In this document: one piece after another, positions 9,943-18,284 of the stretch | How the letters are laid out: the number at the start of each line of letters is the position of its first letter | Numbering within the stretch: the stretch's first letter is position 1 | Assembly: GCA_902490365.1 (NCBI GenBank) | Contig: CABUDQ010000015.1 | Location: forward strand, 1-42,919 | Reading direction: 5' to 3' | Origin: an uncultured Collinsella sp. | GTDB taxonomy: Bacteria; Actinomycetota; Coriobacteriia; Coriobacteriales; Coriobacteriaceae | DNA: 42,919 nucleotides | Program-made: the position numbers and the translations under genes | The notes under the pieces: model-generated | Databases searched by the model: none | What the model was told of the DNA's origin: nothing | Seen by the model: only the letters and a program-made list of their open reading frames with translations

Positions 9943-10180
9943 ACAGAACCTTTCTCGCTTTGTCCTAGGCTACAAGGATACGCCGCCGACCTGCCAAAAG
10001 ACAGGACGAACGTCCCAATTGCAACTTTGTAATCCCCAACGGTGGACGCGGCGGCCATCTGGGGGCGCGGGCGCTTGCACTGGACAGACCGATAAAATGT
10101 TTGGCCACAAAACGGATTATTAGCTCGGTGGGCTTTTAAAAAGCGCTGCTCATGCGCTGGGGAGCGCGTCGTGCCGTGCG

Positions 10181-10186
10181 TATAAT
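10181..10186 (+). promoter_or_regulatory. Probable -10 box of the purF-purM-purN unit
   Basis: A perfect TATAAT lies 42 bp before the purF start. No good -35 hexamer is visible at 16-18 bp spacing, so activation or an extended contact is possible. Confidence 0.5.
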
Positions 10187-10227
10187 AAGGCGGGTAACGC
10201 CAAAATACGAGGCTCTGAGGGGATGCC

Positions 10228-11898
10228 ATGTCTCAAGAAACCATCCGCGCGGCCGAGCGTGCCGCGGGACAGGTGAACGCCATGTCGACGTATGATCCGG
10301 ACTCCGACCAGCTGCATGAGGAATGCGGCGTTTTTGGTGTCTGGGCGCCCGATCGCGACGTGGCTCGACTGACGTACTTTGGCCTGCGTGCACTGCAGCA
10401 CCGTGGCCAAGAATCGGCTGGAATCGCCGTGGGTGACGGCGGTACGGTTATGGTCCGCAAGGATCTGGGCCTGCTCGACCGCGTGTTCTCCAATGCCGAC
10501 TTGTCGACGCTCTCCGGTCAGCTGGCCGTGGGTCATGTGCGCTACGGCACCGCCGGCGCCAAGAGCTGGGAAGCCTCTCAGCCGCACCTCTCTACCATCA
10601 ATAGCGTCATTATCGCGCTCGCGCACAACGGCACCCTCGTCAACACCGACGAGCTGCGCCGCCAGCTGATCGAGCTGGGCGTGCCGTTCCTCTCCAATTC
10701 GGATTCCGAGGTCGCGACCAAGCTCATCGGCTACTTTACCCAGCGTACGGGCCACCTGCGCGAGGGCATTCGCAAGACCATGGAGCTCGTGCGTGGCGGT
10801 TATGCCATGACGCTCATCAACGAGCAGGCGCTCTACGCATTCCGCGATCCGCATGGCATTCGCCCACTGGTGTTGGGCAAGCTGGTGGACGAGGGCCTGG
10901 ACCAGGCCGATGCCGCATCCGTTTCGCAGCTGCCGTCGCAGGACGGCGCCGCGACGGTCGACGCCACCACCCATGTCACGCGCGCCGGCGGCTGGGTCGT
11001 TGCTTCCGAGACCTGCGCGCTCGACATTGTGGGCGCCGAGTACGTCCGCGACGTCCGTCCCGGCGAGATTTTGCGCATCAGCGCCGAGGGCCTTGTGTCC
11101 GAGCAGGGCGTGCCTGCCGCCGAGGAGCCTGCTAACTGCATCTTTGAGCAGGTCTACTTCGCTCGCCCCGATTCCATCATGAACGGCAAGAGCGTCTACG
11201 CCTGCCGTTATGACATGGGTCGTCAGCTGGCACATGAGGAGCCCGTCGAGGCCGACCTGGTCATCGGCGTGCCCGACTCCGGCCTGCCGCCCGCGGAGGG
11301 CTATTCGCACGAGAGTGGCATTCCCTTTGGTGAGGGCCTTATCAAGAACCGCTACGTGGGCCGCACGTTTATCGAGCCTACGCAGGAGTTGCGCGCCATG
11401 GGCGTGCGTATGAAACTCAACCCGCTGCGCGACAACATCGAGGGCAAGCGCCTGGTCGTCATCGACGACTCCATCGTGCGCGGCACCACCATGGTGCAGC
11501 TCGTCAAGATGCTGCGCAACGCCGGCGCCAAGGAGATTCACATCCGCATCAACTCGCCCGAGGTCATCTGGCCGTGCTTCTACGGTATCGATACCGACGT
11601 GCAGTCGCAGCTCATCAGCGCCAACAAGACGGTCGACGAGATTTGCGAGTATATCGGCGCCGATTCGCTGGCCTTCCTTTCGGTCGAGGGCCTGCTTAAG
11701 GTCATGCCCAAGGGCGGTTACTGCGATGCGTGCTTTACCGGCCGCTACCCCGTGGCGATTCCCGAGAGCTTTGGCCGCGACAAGTTTATGGAGGGCTTTA
11801 AGCCCCGCAACCTGGACAAGCCGCTGCACTTTGACGACGACGCCGTGATCGAGAAATACGACGACCGCAGCTGGGAAGAGGAGCACGGCGAGGCATAA
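10228..11898 (+). CDS. purF: Amidophosphoribosyltransferase PurF
   Basis: 556 residues. It transfers the glutamine amide to PRPP to make 5-phosphoribosylamine, the first committed step of purine synthesis. The class II glutaminase domain should mature at C33 (EECGVFGVW), leaving a 32-residue propeptide; RYGT and the AHNGT motif follow. The phosphoribosyltransferase domain has VVIDDSIVRGTTM. Cysteines in CIFEQVYF, WPCFYG and YCDACF suggest the oxygen-sensitive [4Fe-4S] type known from Bacillus. The ATG has GAGGGG upstream; an internal ATG at 10282 lacks a comparable site. purM begins 157 bp downstream. The stop codon TAA is the first part of a dispersed repeat. Confidence 0.97.
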   Translation: MSQETIRAAERAAGQVNAMSTYDPDSDQLHEECGVFGVWAPDRDVARLTYFGLRALQHRGQESAGIAVGDGGTVMVRKDLGLLDRVFSNADLSTLSGQLAVGHVRYGTAGAKSWEASQPHLSTINSVIIALAHNGTLVNTDELRRQLIELGVPFLSNSDSEVATKLIGYFTQRTGHLREGIRKTMELVRGGYAMTLINEQALYAFRDPHGIRPLVLGKLVDEGLDQADAASVSQLPSQDGAATVDATTHVTRAGGWVVASETCALDIVGAEYVRDVRPGEILRISAEGLVSEQGVPAAEEPANCIFEQVYFARPDSIMNGKSVYACRYDMGRQLAHEEPVEADLVIGVPDSGLPPAEGYSHESGIPFGEGLIKNRYVGRTFIEPTQELRAMGVRMKLNPLRDNIEGKRLVVIDDSIVRGTTMVQLVKMLRNAGAKEIHIRINSPEVIWPCFYGIDTDVQSQLISANKTVDEICEYIGADSLAFLSVEGLLKVMPKGGYCDACFTGRYPVAIPESFGRDKFMEGFKPRNLDKPLHFDDDAVIEKYDDRSWEEEHGEA

Positions 11899-11939
11899 AA
11901 CCTGCCATATGGGGACAGGTTTATTTTGGTAGGTTTTAC
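11896..11939 (+). repeat. GGGGACAG-type palindromic repeat, copy 1
   Basis: AAAACCTGCC (11897-11906) and GGTAGGTTTT (11929-11938) form imperfect inverted arms around ATATGGGGACAGGTTTATTT. The purF stop codon is formed by the first bases of the element (TAAAACCT). Other copies lie at 23341-23380 (+, degenerate left arm) and 23503-23544 (-). Confidence 0.75.
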
Positions 11940-12055
11940 CTGCTGTTTTGTTGATATGACGGCGCGTGCTGTTATGGCGCGCGCCGAAATGAACGCAACT
12001 ATGAGCACCGTTTGGCGCCCGTGCGGCGCCACGGTAGTGGGAGAGGAAGGCTCAG

Positions 12056-13159
12056 ATGAGCGACAGCAAGCATGTGACGTACGAGGACGCCGGCGTCGAC
12101 ACCGCCGAGGGCGGTCGCGCCGTCGACGCGATTAAGCAGATGGTCAAGGACACTAACCGTTCCGAGGTTATCGGTGGCATCGGCGGCTTTGGCGGCCTGT
12201 TCTCGGCCGCCGCGCTCAAGGATATGGAAGACCCGATCCTGATCAGCGGTACCGACGGCGTGGGCACCAAGCTCGTGCTCGCCCAGATCATGGATCGCCA
12301 CGAGACGGTGGGCCAGGACCTGGTCGCCATGTGCGTCAACGACATCCTGGCTTCGGGCGCCGAGCCGCTGTTCTTCCTGGACTACGTCGCCATCGGCCAC
12401 ATCGAGGCCGAGCACATGGCAAAGATCATCAAGGGCGTGGCTGACGGCTGCAAGCTCGCGGGCTGCGCGCTCGTGGGCGGCGAGATGGCCGAGCACCCCG
12501 GCGTCATGGCTCCGGCCGACTACGACCTTGCCGGATTTACCGTGGGCGTCGTCGACCGTCCCAAGATGCTCGACCCCGCAAACGTCCGCCCGGGCGATGT
12601 GATCCTGGGTCTGCCTTCCACCGGCGTGCACTCCAACGGCTACTCGCTCGTGCGTAAAGTCATCGGCGTCGACGGCATTAAGCCGGGCACGCCCGAGGCC
12701 GCCGCTAAGGCCGAGGAACTGAGCCGTCCGCTCGAGGAGCTCGACGGTGCTTCGCTGGCCGATGCTCTGCTGGCCCCTACGCGCATTTACGTCAAGCCGA
12801 TTCTGGAGCTGCTGCGCGGCGGCGCCAACGTGCACGCCATCGCCCACATCACCGGCGGCGGCATTACCGAGAACCTCAACCGCGCGCTCGCCGACGATGT
12901 CGATGCCGTGGTCACCCGCAGCGGCGCCGAGATGGGCTGGGATGTTCCGCCCGTCATCACCTACGTGTCGCGTCAGGCCGAGCTCGCGCCCAACGAGGCA
13001 TGCAAGACCTTCAACATGGGCGTCGGCCTGTGCCTGATCGTTGCCCCCGAGGACGAGGCTGCCGTGACCGAGGCCCTGGTCGCGCTGGGCGAGAAGCCGT
13101 TCCGCGTGGGCGAGTGCGTTGAGGGTTCCGGTAAGGTCGTGTACTCCGATGAGCGCTAG
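12056..13159 (+). CDS. purM: Phosphoribosylformylglycinamidine cyclo-ligase PurM (AIR synthetase)
   Basis: 367 residues, the normal family length. It closes the imidazole ring of AIR from FGAM with ATP. Recognised by GIGGFGGLF near the N-terminus, ISGTDGVGTKLVLA, the metal-binding CVNDILASGAEPLFFLDY, LVGGEMAEHPGV, GLPSTGVHSNGYSLVR, and HITGGGITENLNR. GAGAGGAAGG lies 6 bases before the ATG. The 3' end overlaps purN by 11 bp, suggesting translational coupling. The 157-bp gap to purF holds a GGGGACAG repeat but no convincing terminator. Confidence 0.97.
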   Translation: MSDSKHVTYEDAGVDTAEGGRAVDAIKQMVKDTNRSEVIGGIGGFGGLFSAAALKDMEDPILISGTDGVGTKLVLAQIMDRHETVGQDLVAMCVNDILASGAEPLFFLDYVAIGHIEAEHMAKIIKGVADGCKLAGCALVGGEMAEHPGVMAPADYDLAGFTVGVVDRPKMLDPANVRPGDVILGLPSTGVHSNGYSLVRKVIGVDGIKPGTPEAAAKAEELSRPLEELDGASLADALLAPTRIYVKPILELLRGGANVHAIAHITGGGITENLNRALADDVDAVVTRSGAEMGWDVPPVITYVSRQAELAPNEACKTFNMGVGLCLIVAPEDEAAVTEALVALGEKPFRVGECVEGSGKVVYSDER

Positions 13160-13850
13160 CGAGCAGATGGCTGCTGTCGAGGGCCTGGGCTTTGTGCCCT
13201 ACACCCGTCCGACCGGCACCGATACGGCCGAGCCGCTCAAGATTGGCGTGCTTATCAGCGGTTCGGGTACCAACCTGCAGGCGCTGATCGACCTTATCGC
13301 CGCCGGCAAGCTCAACGCCTCGATTGAGCTTGTAGTGTCGAGCCGTCCTTCGGCCAAGGGCTTGCAGCGTGCCGAGCGCGCAGGCATCCAGACGCTCACG
13401 CTGTCCAAGGATGTCTATGCCGACCCGATCGCCGCCGACGAGATCATCGCGCACGAGCTGCTCGAGCGCGGCTGCGAGTACGTGGTGATGGCCGGCTACA
13501 TGCGCATGGTGCACACGCCACTGCTGGCGGCGTTCCCCAATCGCGTGGTCAATCTGCATCCGGCGCTGCTGCCGAGCTTTACCGGCGCGCATGCGATCGA
13601 CGATGCCTTTGCGCGCGGCGTCAAGGTGACCGGCGTGACCGTGCACTTTGCCAACGAGATTTACGACAACGGCCCCATCATCGCCCAGCGTGCGCTGGCT
13701 GTCGAGGAAGGCTGGGACGTCGACACGCTCGAGGAGCACATCCATGCGATCGAGCATGTGCTGTATCCCGAGGTCGTACAAATGCTCGCCGACGGTCGCG
13801 TCCACGTGCTGGAGAGCGGCAAGGTCGCAATTGATGCGCCCCGCGGCTAG
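13149..13850 (+). CDS. purN: Phosphoribosylglycinamide formyltransferase PurN
   Basis: 233 residues with an about 30-residue N-terminal extension compared with the usual PurN. It transfers formyl from 10-formyl-THF to GAR. SGSGTNLQ is the phosphate-binding loop. The catalytic trio is visible as N135 and H137 in NLHPALLPS and D173 in YDNGPI. The ATG at 13149 overlaps purM and has only a weak AAGG upstream; an ATG at 13167 is the alternative. It is the last gene of the purF-purM-purN set. Confidence 0.95.
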   Translation: MSASEQMAAVEGLGFVPYTRPTGTDTAEPLKIGVLISGSGTNLQALIDLIAAGKLNASIELVVSSRPSAKGLQRAERAGIQTLTLSKDVYADPIAADEIIAHELLERGCEYVVMAGYMRMVHTPLLAAFPNRVVNLHPALLPSFTGAHAIDDAFARGVKVTGVTVHFANEIYDNGPIIAQRALAVEEGWDVDTLEEHIHAIEHVLYPEVVQMLADGRVHVLESGKVAIDAPRG

Positions 13851-13882
13851 TGGCGCACAGTACAATTTAGTTGAGTGGTCAG

Positions 13883-13925
13883 GGTGGTCATTGGCGCCAA
13901 GGCGCGCGTGGCCACCTTTTGTTTT
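13883..13925 (+). terminator. Terminator after purN
   Basis: GGTGGTCA pairs with TGGCCACC (one G-T pair) around a GC-rich inner stem, followed by TTTTGTTTT. Confidence 0.65.
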
Positions 13926-13928
13926 GGG

Positions 13929-13984
13929 TAGTCACCTGCGACGTTCTTGAATGACTAGTCGTTTAAGAACGTCGCAGGTGACTA
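13929..13984. repeat. Perfect 20-bp-arm palindrome before the EIIA gene
   Basis: AGTCACCTGCGACGTTCTT (13930-13948) and its exact complement (13965-13983) extend by one more pair and enclose a 16-base loop containing GACTAGTC. It ends a few bases before the ribosome binding site of the downstream gene, so it is either an operator, a leader hairpin or a mobile palindrome. The arms differ from the 55-bp family elsewhere in the window. Confidence 0.8.
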
Positions 13985-14002
13985 GGTGAGAGAGGTGAGC
14001 GC

Positions 14003-14467
14003 ATGGCGGATAACGAAGCGCTGTTTACGCCTGAGCTGGTGTTTTTTGATTGGGAGTGTGCGACGCCGGGTGAGGTGTTTGCGCAGCTCGAGAGTGAGCT
14101 TGCTCCGCGCGGCTACATTGCCGATGGCTGGCTCGATGCCGTTCGCACGCGCGAGGATGCCTATCCCACGGGTCTTGCCATGCCGGCGGCAAACATTGCC
14201 ATTCCGCATACCGATCCGGGGTTTGTGGCCAAGCCCTATATCGCGGTGGTGAAGCCCGCCGTGCCCGTGACATTTAACGCTATGGCTGGCATGGGCGCTC
14301 CGGTGCCGGCGCAGATCGTCATCAATTTGGGTATTGCCGAGCCGGGCGGCCAGGTCGAGGCCCTGCAGGCGCTCATGAACATCTTTATGGACGCCGATGC
14401 CGCAGCCGACGTGCTCGGCCAGACCACGCCACAGGGCATGGTCGACGCTATCCGCCGTTACTTCTAA
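14003..14467 (+). CDS. PTS sugar transporter subunit IIA (fructose/galactitol type)
   Basis: 154 residues, a single EIIA type-2 domain. It accepts phosphate from HPr on H69 in NIAIPHTDP and passes it to an EIIB. The GatA-like order of strands and the FMDADAAADVL segment near the C-terminus fit the galactitol or ascorbate subgroup. GAGAGAGG lies upstream of the ATG. No EIIB or EIIC gene is adjacent, so this is an orphan EIIA that may pair with components elsewhere or act as a regulatory phosphoacceptor. The perfect palindrome at 13929-13984 in its leader hints at specific regulation. Confidence 0.85.
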   Translation: MADNEALFTPELVFFDWECATPGEVFAQLESELAPRGYIADGWLDAVRTREDAYPTGLAMPAANIAIPHTDPGFVAKPYIAVVKPAVPVTFNAMAGMGAPVPAQIVINLGIAEPGGQVEALQALMNIFMDADAAADVLGQTTPQGMVDAIRRYF

Positions 14468-14602
14468 GGTGCCGGCTGCCAGACCTGTCCCCTTTGCACC
14501 AAAATGGTGCAGATTAACCCGTCTCCCATGCACCAGGTGTGTCGCGGGGGCTGCGTTGTGACACAATGGCGTTTGTTCGATTCGTGATGCGAAAGGCCAA
14601 AC

Positions 14603-15826
14603 ATGGCAAATAAGAAAAAGAACCCCGAGGTCGCGCCGACGCCCGAGCAACGGTCCCGCGCCGCCTCCAGCTCTCGAAAGAAGCAGCGCAAGACCTATGT
14701 GTCCAAGACCGTCAAGATTGTCCTGGTGGTCATCGGCGTGCTGGCGATGCTGCTCTCCGTCTCGGCCATGGCGTGCTCCGGCCTGATGTCGCAGACCGAA
14801 AGCGCCAGCTCGGGCTATAAGCTCACTGGTGGCGTGGCTGCCACTATCAACGGCACCAACCTCACCGAGGACACCGTGACCAAGCAGATTATGAGCATGC
14901 GCACGTCCTACGGCTACACCAAGGACAAGGACTGGGCACAGTATCTGGTCGACAACGACCTCACGCCCAAGAAGTACCGCAAGCAGCTCATCGACTCCTA
15001 CACGCAGCAGATTCTGCTTCAGCAGGCGCAGAAGGAAAACGGCGTGACGGTGTCGGACAAGGAGGTCGAGAAGGCTTGGAAGGACGCGTGCAAGAGCGCG
15101 GGCGGCGCCAAGACCTTTAAGAAGACGCTTAAGACCTACGGCTACACCGAGGACACCTACAAGGATTCGCTCAAGGAGAGCCTGGCGCAGCAGAAGCTCA
15201 AGGATGCCGTGGCACCCACCAGCAAGCCCAAGGACAGCGAGATTGTCGATTACATCAATGAGAACCTGTCCAAATACAATGACGCCCGTCGTTCGTCGAA
15301 TATCCTGATCAAGGTCGATTCTGACGCTTCCGACGAGGACAAGGCCGCCGCCAAGGCCAAGGCGCAGGAGTGCCTGGACAAGATCAACTCCGGCGAGCTG
15401 AGCTTTGAGGACGCCGTAAAGCAGTACTCCGACGATACCGGCTCCAAGGATAAGAAGGGCGATGTGGGCTGGGACAAGCTCACCACCTTCGTCGACAGCT
15501 ATCAGGCGGCGCTCGAAGGCCTTAACAAGGGCGACGTGAGCGACGTCGTCGAGTCGACGTATGGTTACCACATCATCAAGTGCACCGACTACTTCCATGT
15601 CGATAGCCAGGTCGATGACATTAAACAGGTGCCCAAGGACATCAAGAAGTATGTCTCCAACGTGGTGAAGACGCAGGCAGAGAGCACTGCGTACAGCGAG
15701 TGGCTGGAGCAGTACAAGAAGGACGCCGACATCACCGTTAACCCCATGCCCAAGGACGTGCCGTACAACGTCAGCCTGAAGGGCGTCACCAAGAGTTCGA
15801 CCGACAATTCGTCGACGACTGAGTAA
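14603..15826 (+). CDS. Membrane-anchored PpiC-type peptidyl-prolyl isomerase (PrsA/SurA-like foldase)
   Basis: 407 residues. The first 35 are Lys/Arg-rich, followed by one membrane helix (about 36-56). A SurA/PrsA-like helical chaperone region (about 75-225) and a parvulin rotamase domain (about 228-335, with SSNILIKV, GELSFEDAVKQYSDD, KKGDVGW, YGYHIIKC) follow, then a Lys-rich helical tail. It probably helps secreted proteins fold on the outer face of the membrane. AMAC within the helix is a poor lipobox, so a transmembrane rather than lipid anchor is favoured. RBS GAAAGG. The upstream gap holds the hairpin TGCACCAAAATGGTGCA (14495-14511) next to ACCTGTCCCC, another GGGGACAG-like sequence. 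Confidence 0.88.
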   Translation: MANKKKNPEVAPTPEQRSRAASSSRKKQRKTYVSKTVKIVLVVIGVLAMLLSVSAMACSGLMSQTESASSGYKLTGGVAATINGTNLTEDTVTKQIMSMRTSYGYTKDKDWAQYLVDNDLTPKKYRKQLIDSYTQQILLQQAQKENGVTVSDKEVEKAWKDACKSAGGAKTFKKTLKTYGYTEDTYKDSLKESLAQQKLKDAVAPTSKPKDSEIVDYINENLSKYNDARRSSNILIKVDSDASDEDKAAAKAKAQECLDKINSGELSFEDAVKQYSDDTGSKDKKGDVGWDKLTTFVDSYQAALEGLNKGDVSDVVESTYGYHIIKCTDYFHVDSQVDDIKQVPKDIKKYVSNVVKTQAESTAYSEWLEQYKKDADITVNPMPKDVPYNVSLKGVTKSSTDNSSTTE

Positions 15827-15831
15827 TCATG

Positions 15832-15857
15832 GGGCGGCGCTCGTGTGAGTGCCGCCC
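15832..15857 (+). other. GC-rich hairpin between ppiC-type gene and yqeY
   Basis: GGGCGGCGCTC and GAGTGCCGCCC form an 11-bp stem with a four-base loop and one wobble pair. There is no T run, so it is more likely an RNA stabiliser or processing hairpin than a terminator. Confidence 0.45.
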
Positions 15858-15880
15858 GCACTATTGAGGAGGATTTGCAG

Positions 15881-16324
15881 ATGACCAACGAAGAGCTGCA
15901 GAAGGAAATGATCGCGGCCATGAAGGCCAAGGACAAGGTTCGCCTGTCCATCATTCGCCAGGTTAAGGCCGAAGTGAAGAACATCGAGGTCAACGAGCGT
16001 CGCGATGTGACCGAGGAAGACGTCAATAGCATGATCAAGCGTCTGATTAAGCAGACGAGCGAGACGCTGGAGATGTCCATCAAGGCCGGCACCGACCAAG
16101 AGCGTACCGACAACCTGACCGAGCAGGTCAAGATTCTGGAGAGCCTGCTGCCCGCGCAGGTTTCGGGCGAGGAGCTCGAGGCTCTGATTGAGCAAGTTAT
16201 CGCCGAGCTGGGTGCCACGTCCAAGAAGCAGATGGGCCAGGTCATGGGCGCTCTGGGCAAGGCCACCGGCGGCAACTTCGACAAGCCTGCCGCGGCAAAG
16301 ATCGTCGGTGCCAAACTCGCGTAA
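15881..16324 (+). CDS. GatB/YqeY domain protein
   Basis: 147 residues, the standard YqeY length. The family shares the helical C-terminal domain of the tRNA-dependent amidotransferase subunit GatB and is thought to bind tRNA, but its function is not established. KDKVRLSIIRQVKAEVKNIEV near the N-terminus, and the end region SKKQMGQVMGALGKAT with a following A-K-I-V-GAKL tail, are characteristic. The ATG at 15881 follows GAGGAGG; upstream in-frame codons lack such a site. Probably cotranscribed with the foldase gene 54 bp upstream. Confidence 0.9.
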   Translation: MTNEELQKEMIAAMKAKDKVRLSIIRQVKAEVKNIEVNERRDVTEEDVNSMIKRLIKQTSETLEMSIKAGTDQERTDNLTEQVKILESLLPAQVSGEELEALIEQVIAELGATSKKQMGQVMGALGKATGGNFDKPAAAKIVGAKLA

Positions 16325-16327
16325 TTT

Positions 16328-16355
16328 GTTACGCGGTTTTACCAAACCGCGTAAC
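16328..16355. repeat. Perfect 12-bp-arm hairpin after yqeY
   Basis: GTTACGCGGTTT and AAACCGCGTAAC flank a 4-base loop three bases after the yqeY stop. No T run follows. Confidence 0.6.
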
Positions 16356-16368
16356 GGCTCGACGCTGC

Positions 16369-16467
16369 AAACCCGTACACGCGGCAATCTGACGTTCAAT
16401 TTCAAGGGCGCGACCGTAAGGTCTGCGCCCTTTCATTTCACGTCACCTTGCTCGCGTGTACGGGTTT
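16369..16467. repeat. Nested palindrome containing a terminator-like hairpin
   Basis: The perfect outer arms AAACCCGTACACGCG (16369-16383) and complement (16453-16467) enclose TGACGT/ACGTCA (16390/16440). These in turn enclose a central hairpin, AAGGGCGCGACC with its near complement (16404-16432), followed by TTTC. The whole 99 bp can fold as one long stem. The 319-bp gene-free stretch 16325-16643 otherwise holds the hairpin at 16328, a GGGGACAG half-site near 16510 inside another inverted repeat (TTGGGCGCTCA ... TGAGTGCCCAA), and the promoter region of the ABC operon. Confidence 0.7.
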
Positions 16468-16602
16468 TCGCTGACTTATGCTCAACAAGGACGGTTGGGC
16501 GCTCACTGGGGACAGACTTAAATGAGTGCCCAATGAGTGGGCGGAAGGTTGCGGGTTCTTTACGGGGATGTAGCGTGGGCTGCGGAAACGTGGTTCTTTC
16601 CG

Positions 16603-16608
16603 TACAAT
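16603..16608 (+). promoter_or_regulatory. Possible -10 box of the amino-acid ABC operon
   Basis: TACAAT lies 35 bp before the ATPase start. No convincing -35 element is seen. Confidence 0.35.
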
Positions 16609-16643
16609 AGTTCAACTCGTGTAAACGCAGGGAAGGGACATTC

Positions 16644-17375
16644 ATGGCAGACATGATCGAGATCAAGCATCTCAACAAGTACTTTGGCGACCTGCATGTG
16701 CTCAAAGATATCAACCTCACCGTCAAGCGCGGCGAGAAGCTCGTAATGATCGGGCCTTCCGGTTCGGGTAAGTCGACACTCATCCGTTGCGTCGATTATC
16801 TGGAGGAGCCCACGTCGGGCGAAGTCATCATCGACGGTACGCCGCTCACCAAAAAGAATCACCTGGAGATGGCTCGCAAGTATAGTTCCATGGTGTTCCA
16901 GCAGTTCAACCTGTATCCCAACATGACGGTGCTGGGCAACCTGACACTCGCGCCCATCAAGCTGCAAAAGAAGAGCAAGGAGGAGGCGACCGAGATCGCC
17001 ATCGCCGCACTCAAGCGCGTCGGCATGGCGCATAAGGCCGGCGAGTATCCGCAGAATCTCTCGGGTGGTCAGCAGCAGCGCATCGCCATCGCCCGCGCCC
17101 TGTGTACCAAGCAGCCCATCATCCTGTTTGACGAGCCGACCTCGGCGCTCGACCCCGAGATGGTCCAGGAGGTTCTGGACGTTATGATTGAGCTCGCGCA
17201 GGAGGACATCACCATGATCTGCGTGACGCACGAGATGGGCTTTGCGCGCCAGGTGGCCGACCGCGTCATCTTTATGGAGGACGGCCGCATCCTGGAGGAG
17301 GGCACGCCCGAGCACTTCTTCGATAACCCCGAGAACCCGCGCTGCCGCGAGTTCCTGTCCAAGATTCTGCACTAG
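16644..17375 (+). CDS. Polar amino-acid ABC transporter ATPase (GlnQ family)
   Basis: 243 residues. It powers uptake through the two permeases encoded downstream. Walker A GPSGSGKST (about 39-47), Q-loop VFQQFNLYPNMTVLGN, signature LSGGQQQR, Walker B IILFDEPTSALD and the switch His in CVTHEMGFAR are all intact. The VFQQFNLYPH-like Q-loop and EMGFAR are typical of the glutamine/polar amino-acid class. RBS GGGAAGGGA. It is the first gene of a four-gene operon with the substrate-binding protein and two permeases. Confidence 0.95.
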   Translation: MADMIEIKHLNKYFGDLHVLKDINLTVKRGEKLVMIGPSGSGKSTLIRCVDYLEEPTSGEVIIDGTPLTKKNHLEMARKYSSMVFQQFNLYPNMTVLGNLTLAPIKLQKKSKEEATEIAIAALKRVGMAHKAGEYPQNLSGGQQQRIAIARALCTKQPIILFDEPTSALDPEMVQEVLDVMIELAQEDITMICVTHEMGFARQVADRVIFMEDGRILEEGTPEHFFDNPENPRCREFLSKILH

Positions 17376-17383
17376 GCGCGGTG

Positions 17384-18259
17384 ATGGACATGACGGATAT
17401 GACGAGGGCGGCCGTGTCGCGCCGTCACTTTTTGCAGCTGGCGGGCGCCGGCATGCTCGCGCTGACGGGGACCGCGCTCACCGGTTGCGGCAACTCCACC
17501 AGCGGCGAGGGTTCCGACAAGGGATCCAAGCTTGCGGCCATCAAGTCGCGCGGCCATCTGAATGCCGGCGTCAAGAAAGATGTTCCCGGCTACGGCTATT
17601 ACGACACCGCCAAAGGCCGCTTTGAGGGCATGGAAGTCGATTTGTGCTACCAGATCGCCGCCGCCGTCTTTGGCGTGAGCTACAAGGAAGCCCGTGCCCA
17701 GGAGCTTGTCGAGTTTACCGACGTAACGCCCAAGACACGCGGCCCGCTGATCGATAACGGCCAACTCGACGTGGTCGCAGCGACCTACACCATCACCGAC
17801 GAGCGCAAGAAGAGCTGGGATTTCTCGACGCCGTACCGCACCGACTACGTGGGACTCATGGTCAAGAAGCGTTCGGGCTTTACCTCGATTGAGGACCTGG
17901 ACGGCAAGGTCATCGGCGTGAGCCAGGGTGCCACCACGCAGGGCCTGATCGAGCAGATGATCAAGGACAACGGCTTTAGCTGCAAGCCCGAGTTTAGGGC
18001 CTTTAGCGGCTACCCCATCATCAAGAGCTCGCTCGACGCCGGCAATATCGACGTCTTTGCCATGGACCGCTCCACGCTGGCCGGTTACATGAACGAGACC
18101 GTTGAGCTGTTGCAGCCCGAGGTCAAGTTTGGCGAGCAGGGCTACGGCGTGGCGACCAAGAAGGGCTGCGACCTTTCGGCCGTGGTCGATCAGGTGATTT
18201 GCGATCGTCTGGCCGACGGCTGGCTCGACCAAGAGGTCAAGACCTGGGGTCTTGTATAG
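17384..18259 (+). CDS. Amino-acid ABC transporter substrate-binding lipoprotein with Tat-type signal
   Basis: 291 residues, SBP_bac_3 (family 3) solute receptor. The N-terminus has SRRHFLQL, a twin-arginine motif, followed by a hydrophobic core and the lipobox LTGC near residue 34. This predicts Tat export of a folded lipoprotein, which is unusual for this family. The mature part has the usual hallmarks: IKSRGHLNAGVKKDVPGYG, FEGMEVDLCYQIAAAV, the binding loop near YTITDERKKSWDFSTPY, and GVSQGATTQ. Starts at GTG 17381, ATG 17384 or ATG 17390 are all possible; all leave the RR motif intact and none has a strong Shine-Dalgarno site. Substrate unknown, probably a polar amino acid. Confidence 0.93.
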   Translation: MDMTDMTRAAVSRRHFLQLAGAGMLALTGTALTGCGNSTSGEGSDKGSKLAAIKSRGHLNAGVKKDVPGYGYYDTAKGRFEGMEVDLCYQIAAAVFGVSYKEARAQELVEFTDVTPKTRGPLIDNGQLDVVAATYTITDERKKSWDFSTPYRTDYVGLMVKKRSGFTSIEDLDGKVIGVSQGATTQGLIEQMIKDNGFSCKPEFRAFSGYPIIKSSLDAGNIDVFAMDRSTLAGYMNETVELLQPEVKFGEQGYGVATKKGCDLSAVVDQVICDRLADGWLDQEVKTWGLV

Positions 18260-18284
18260 GCGCATCGTCCAAGGAAGGAATCAA

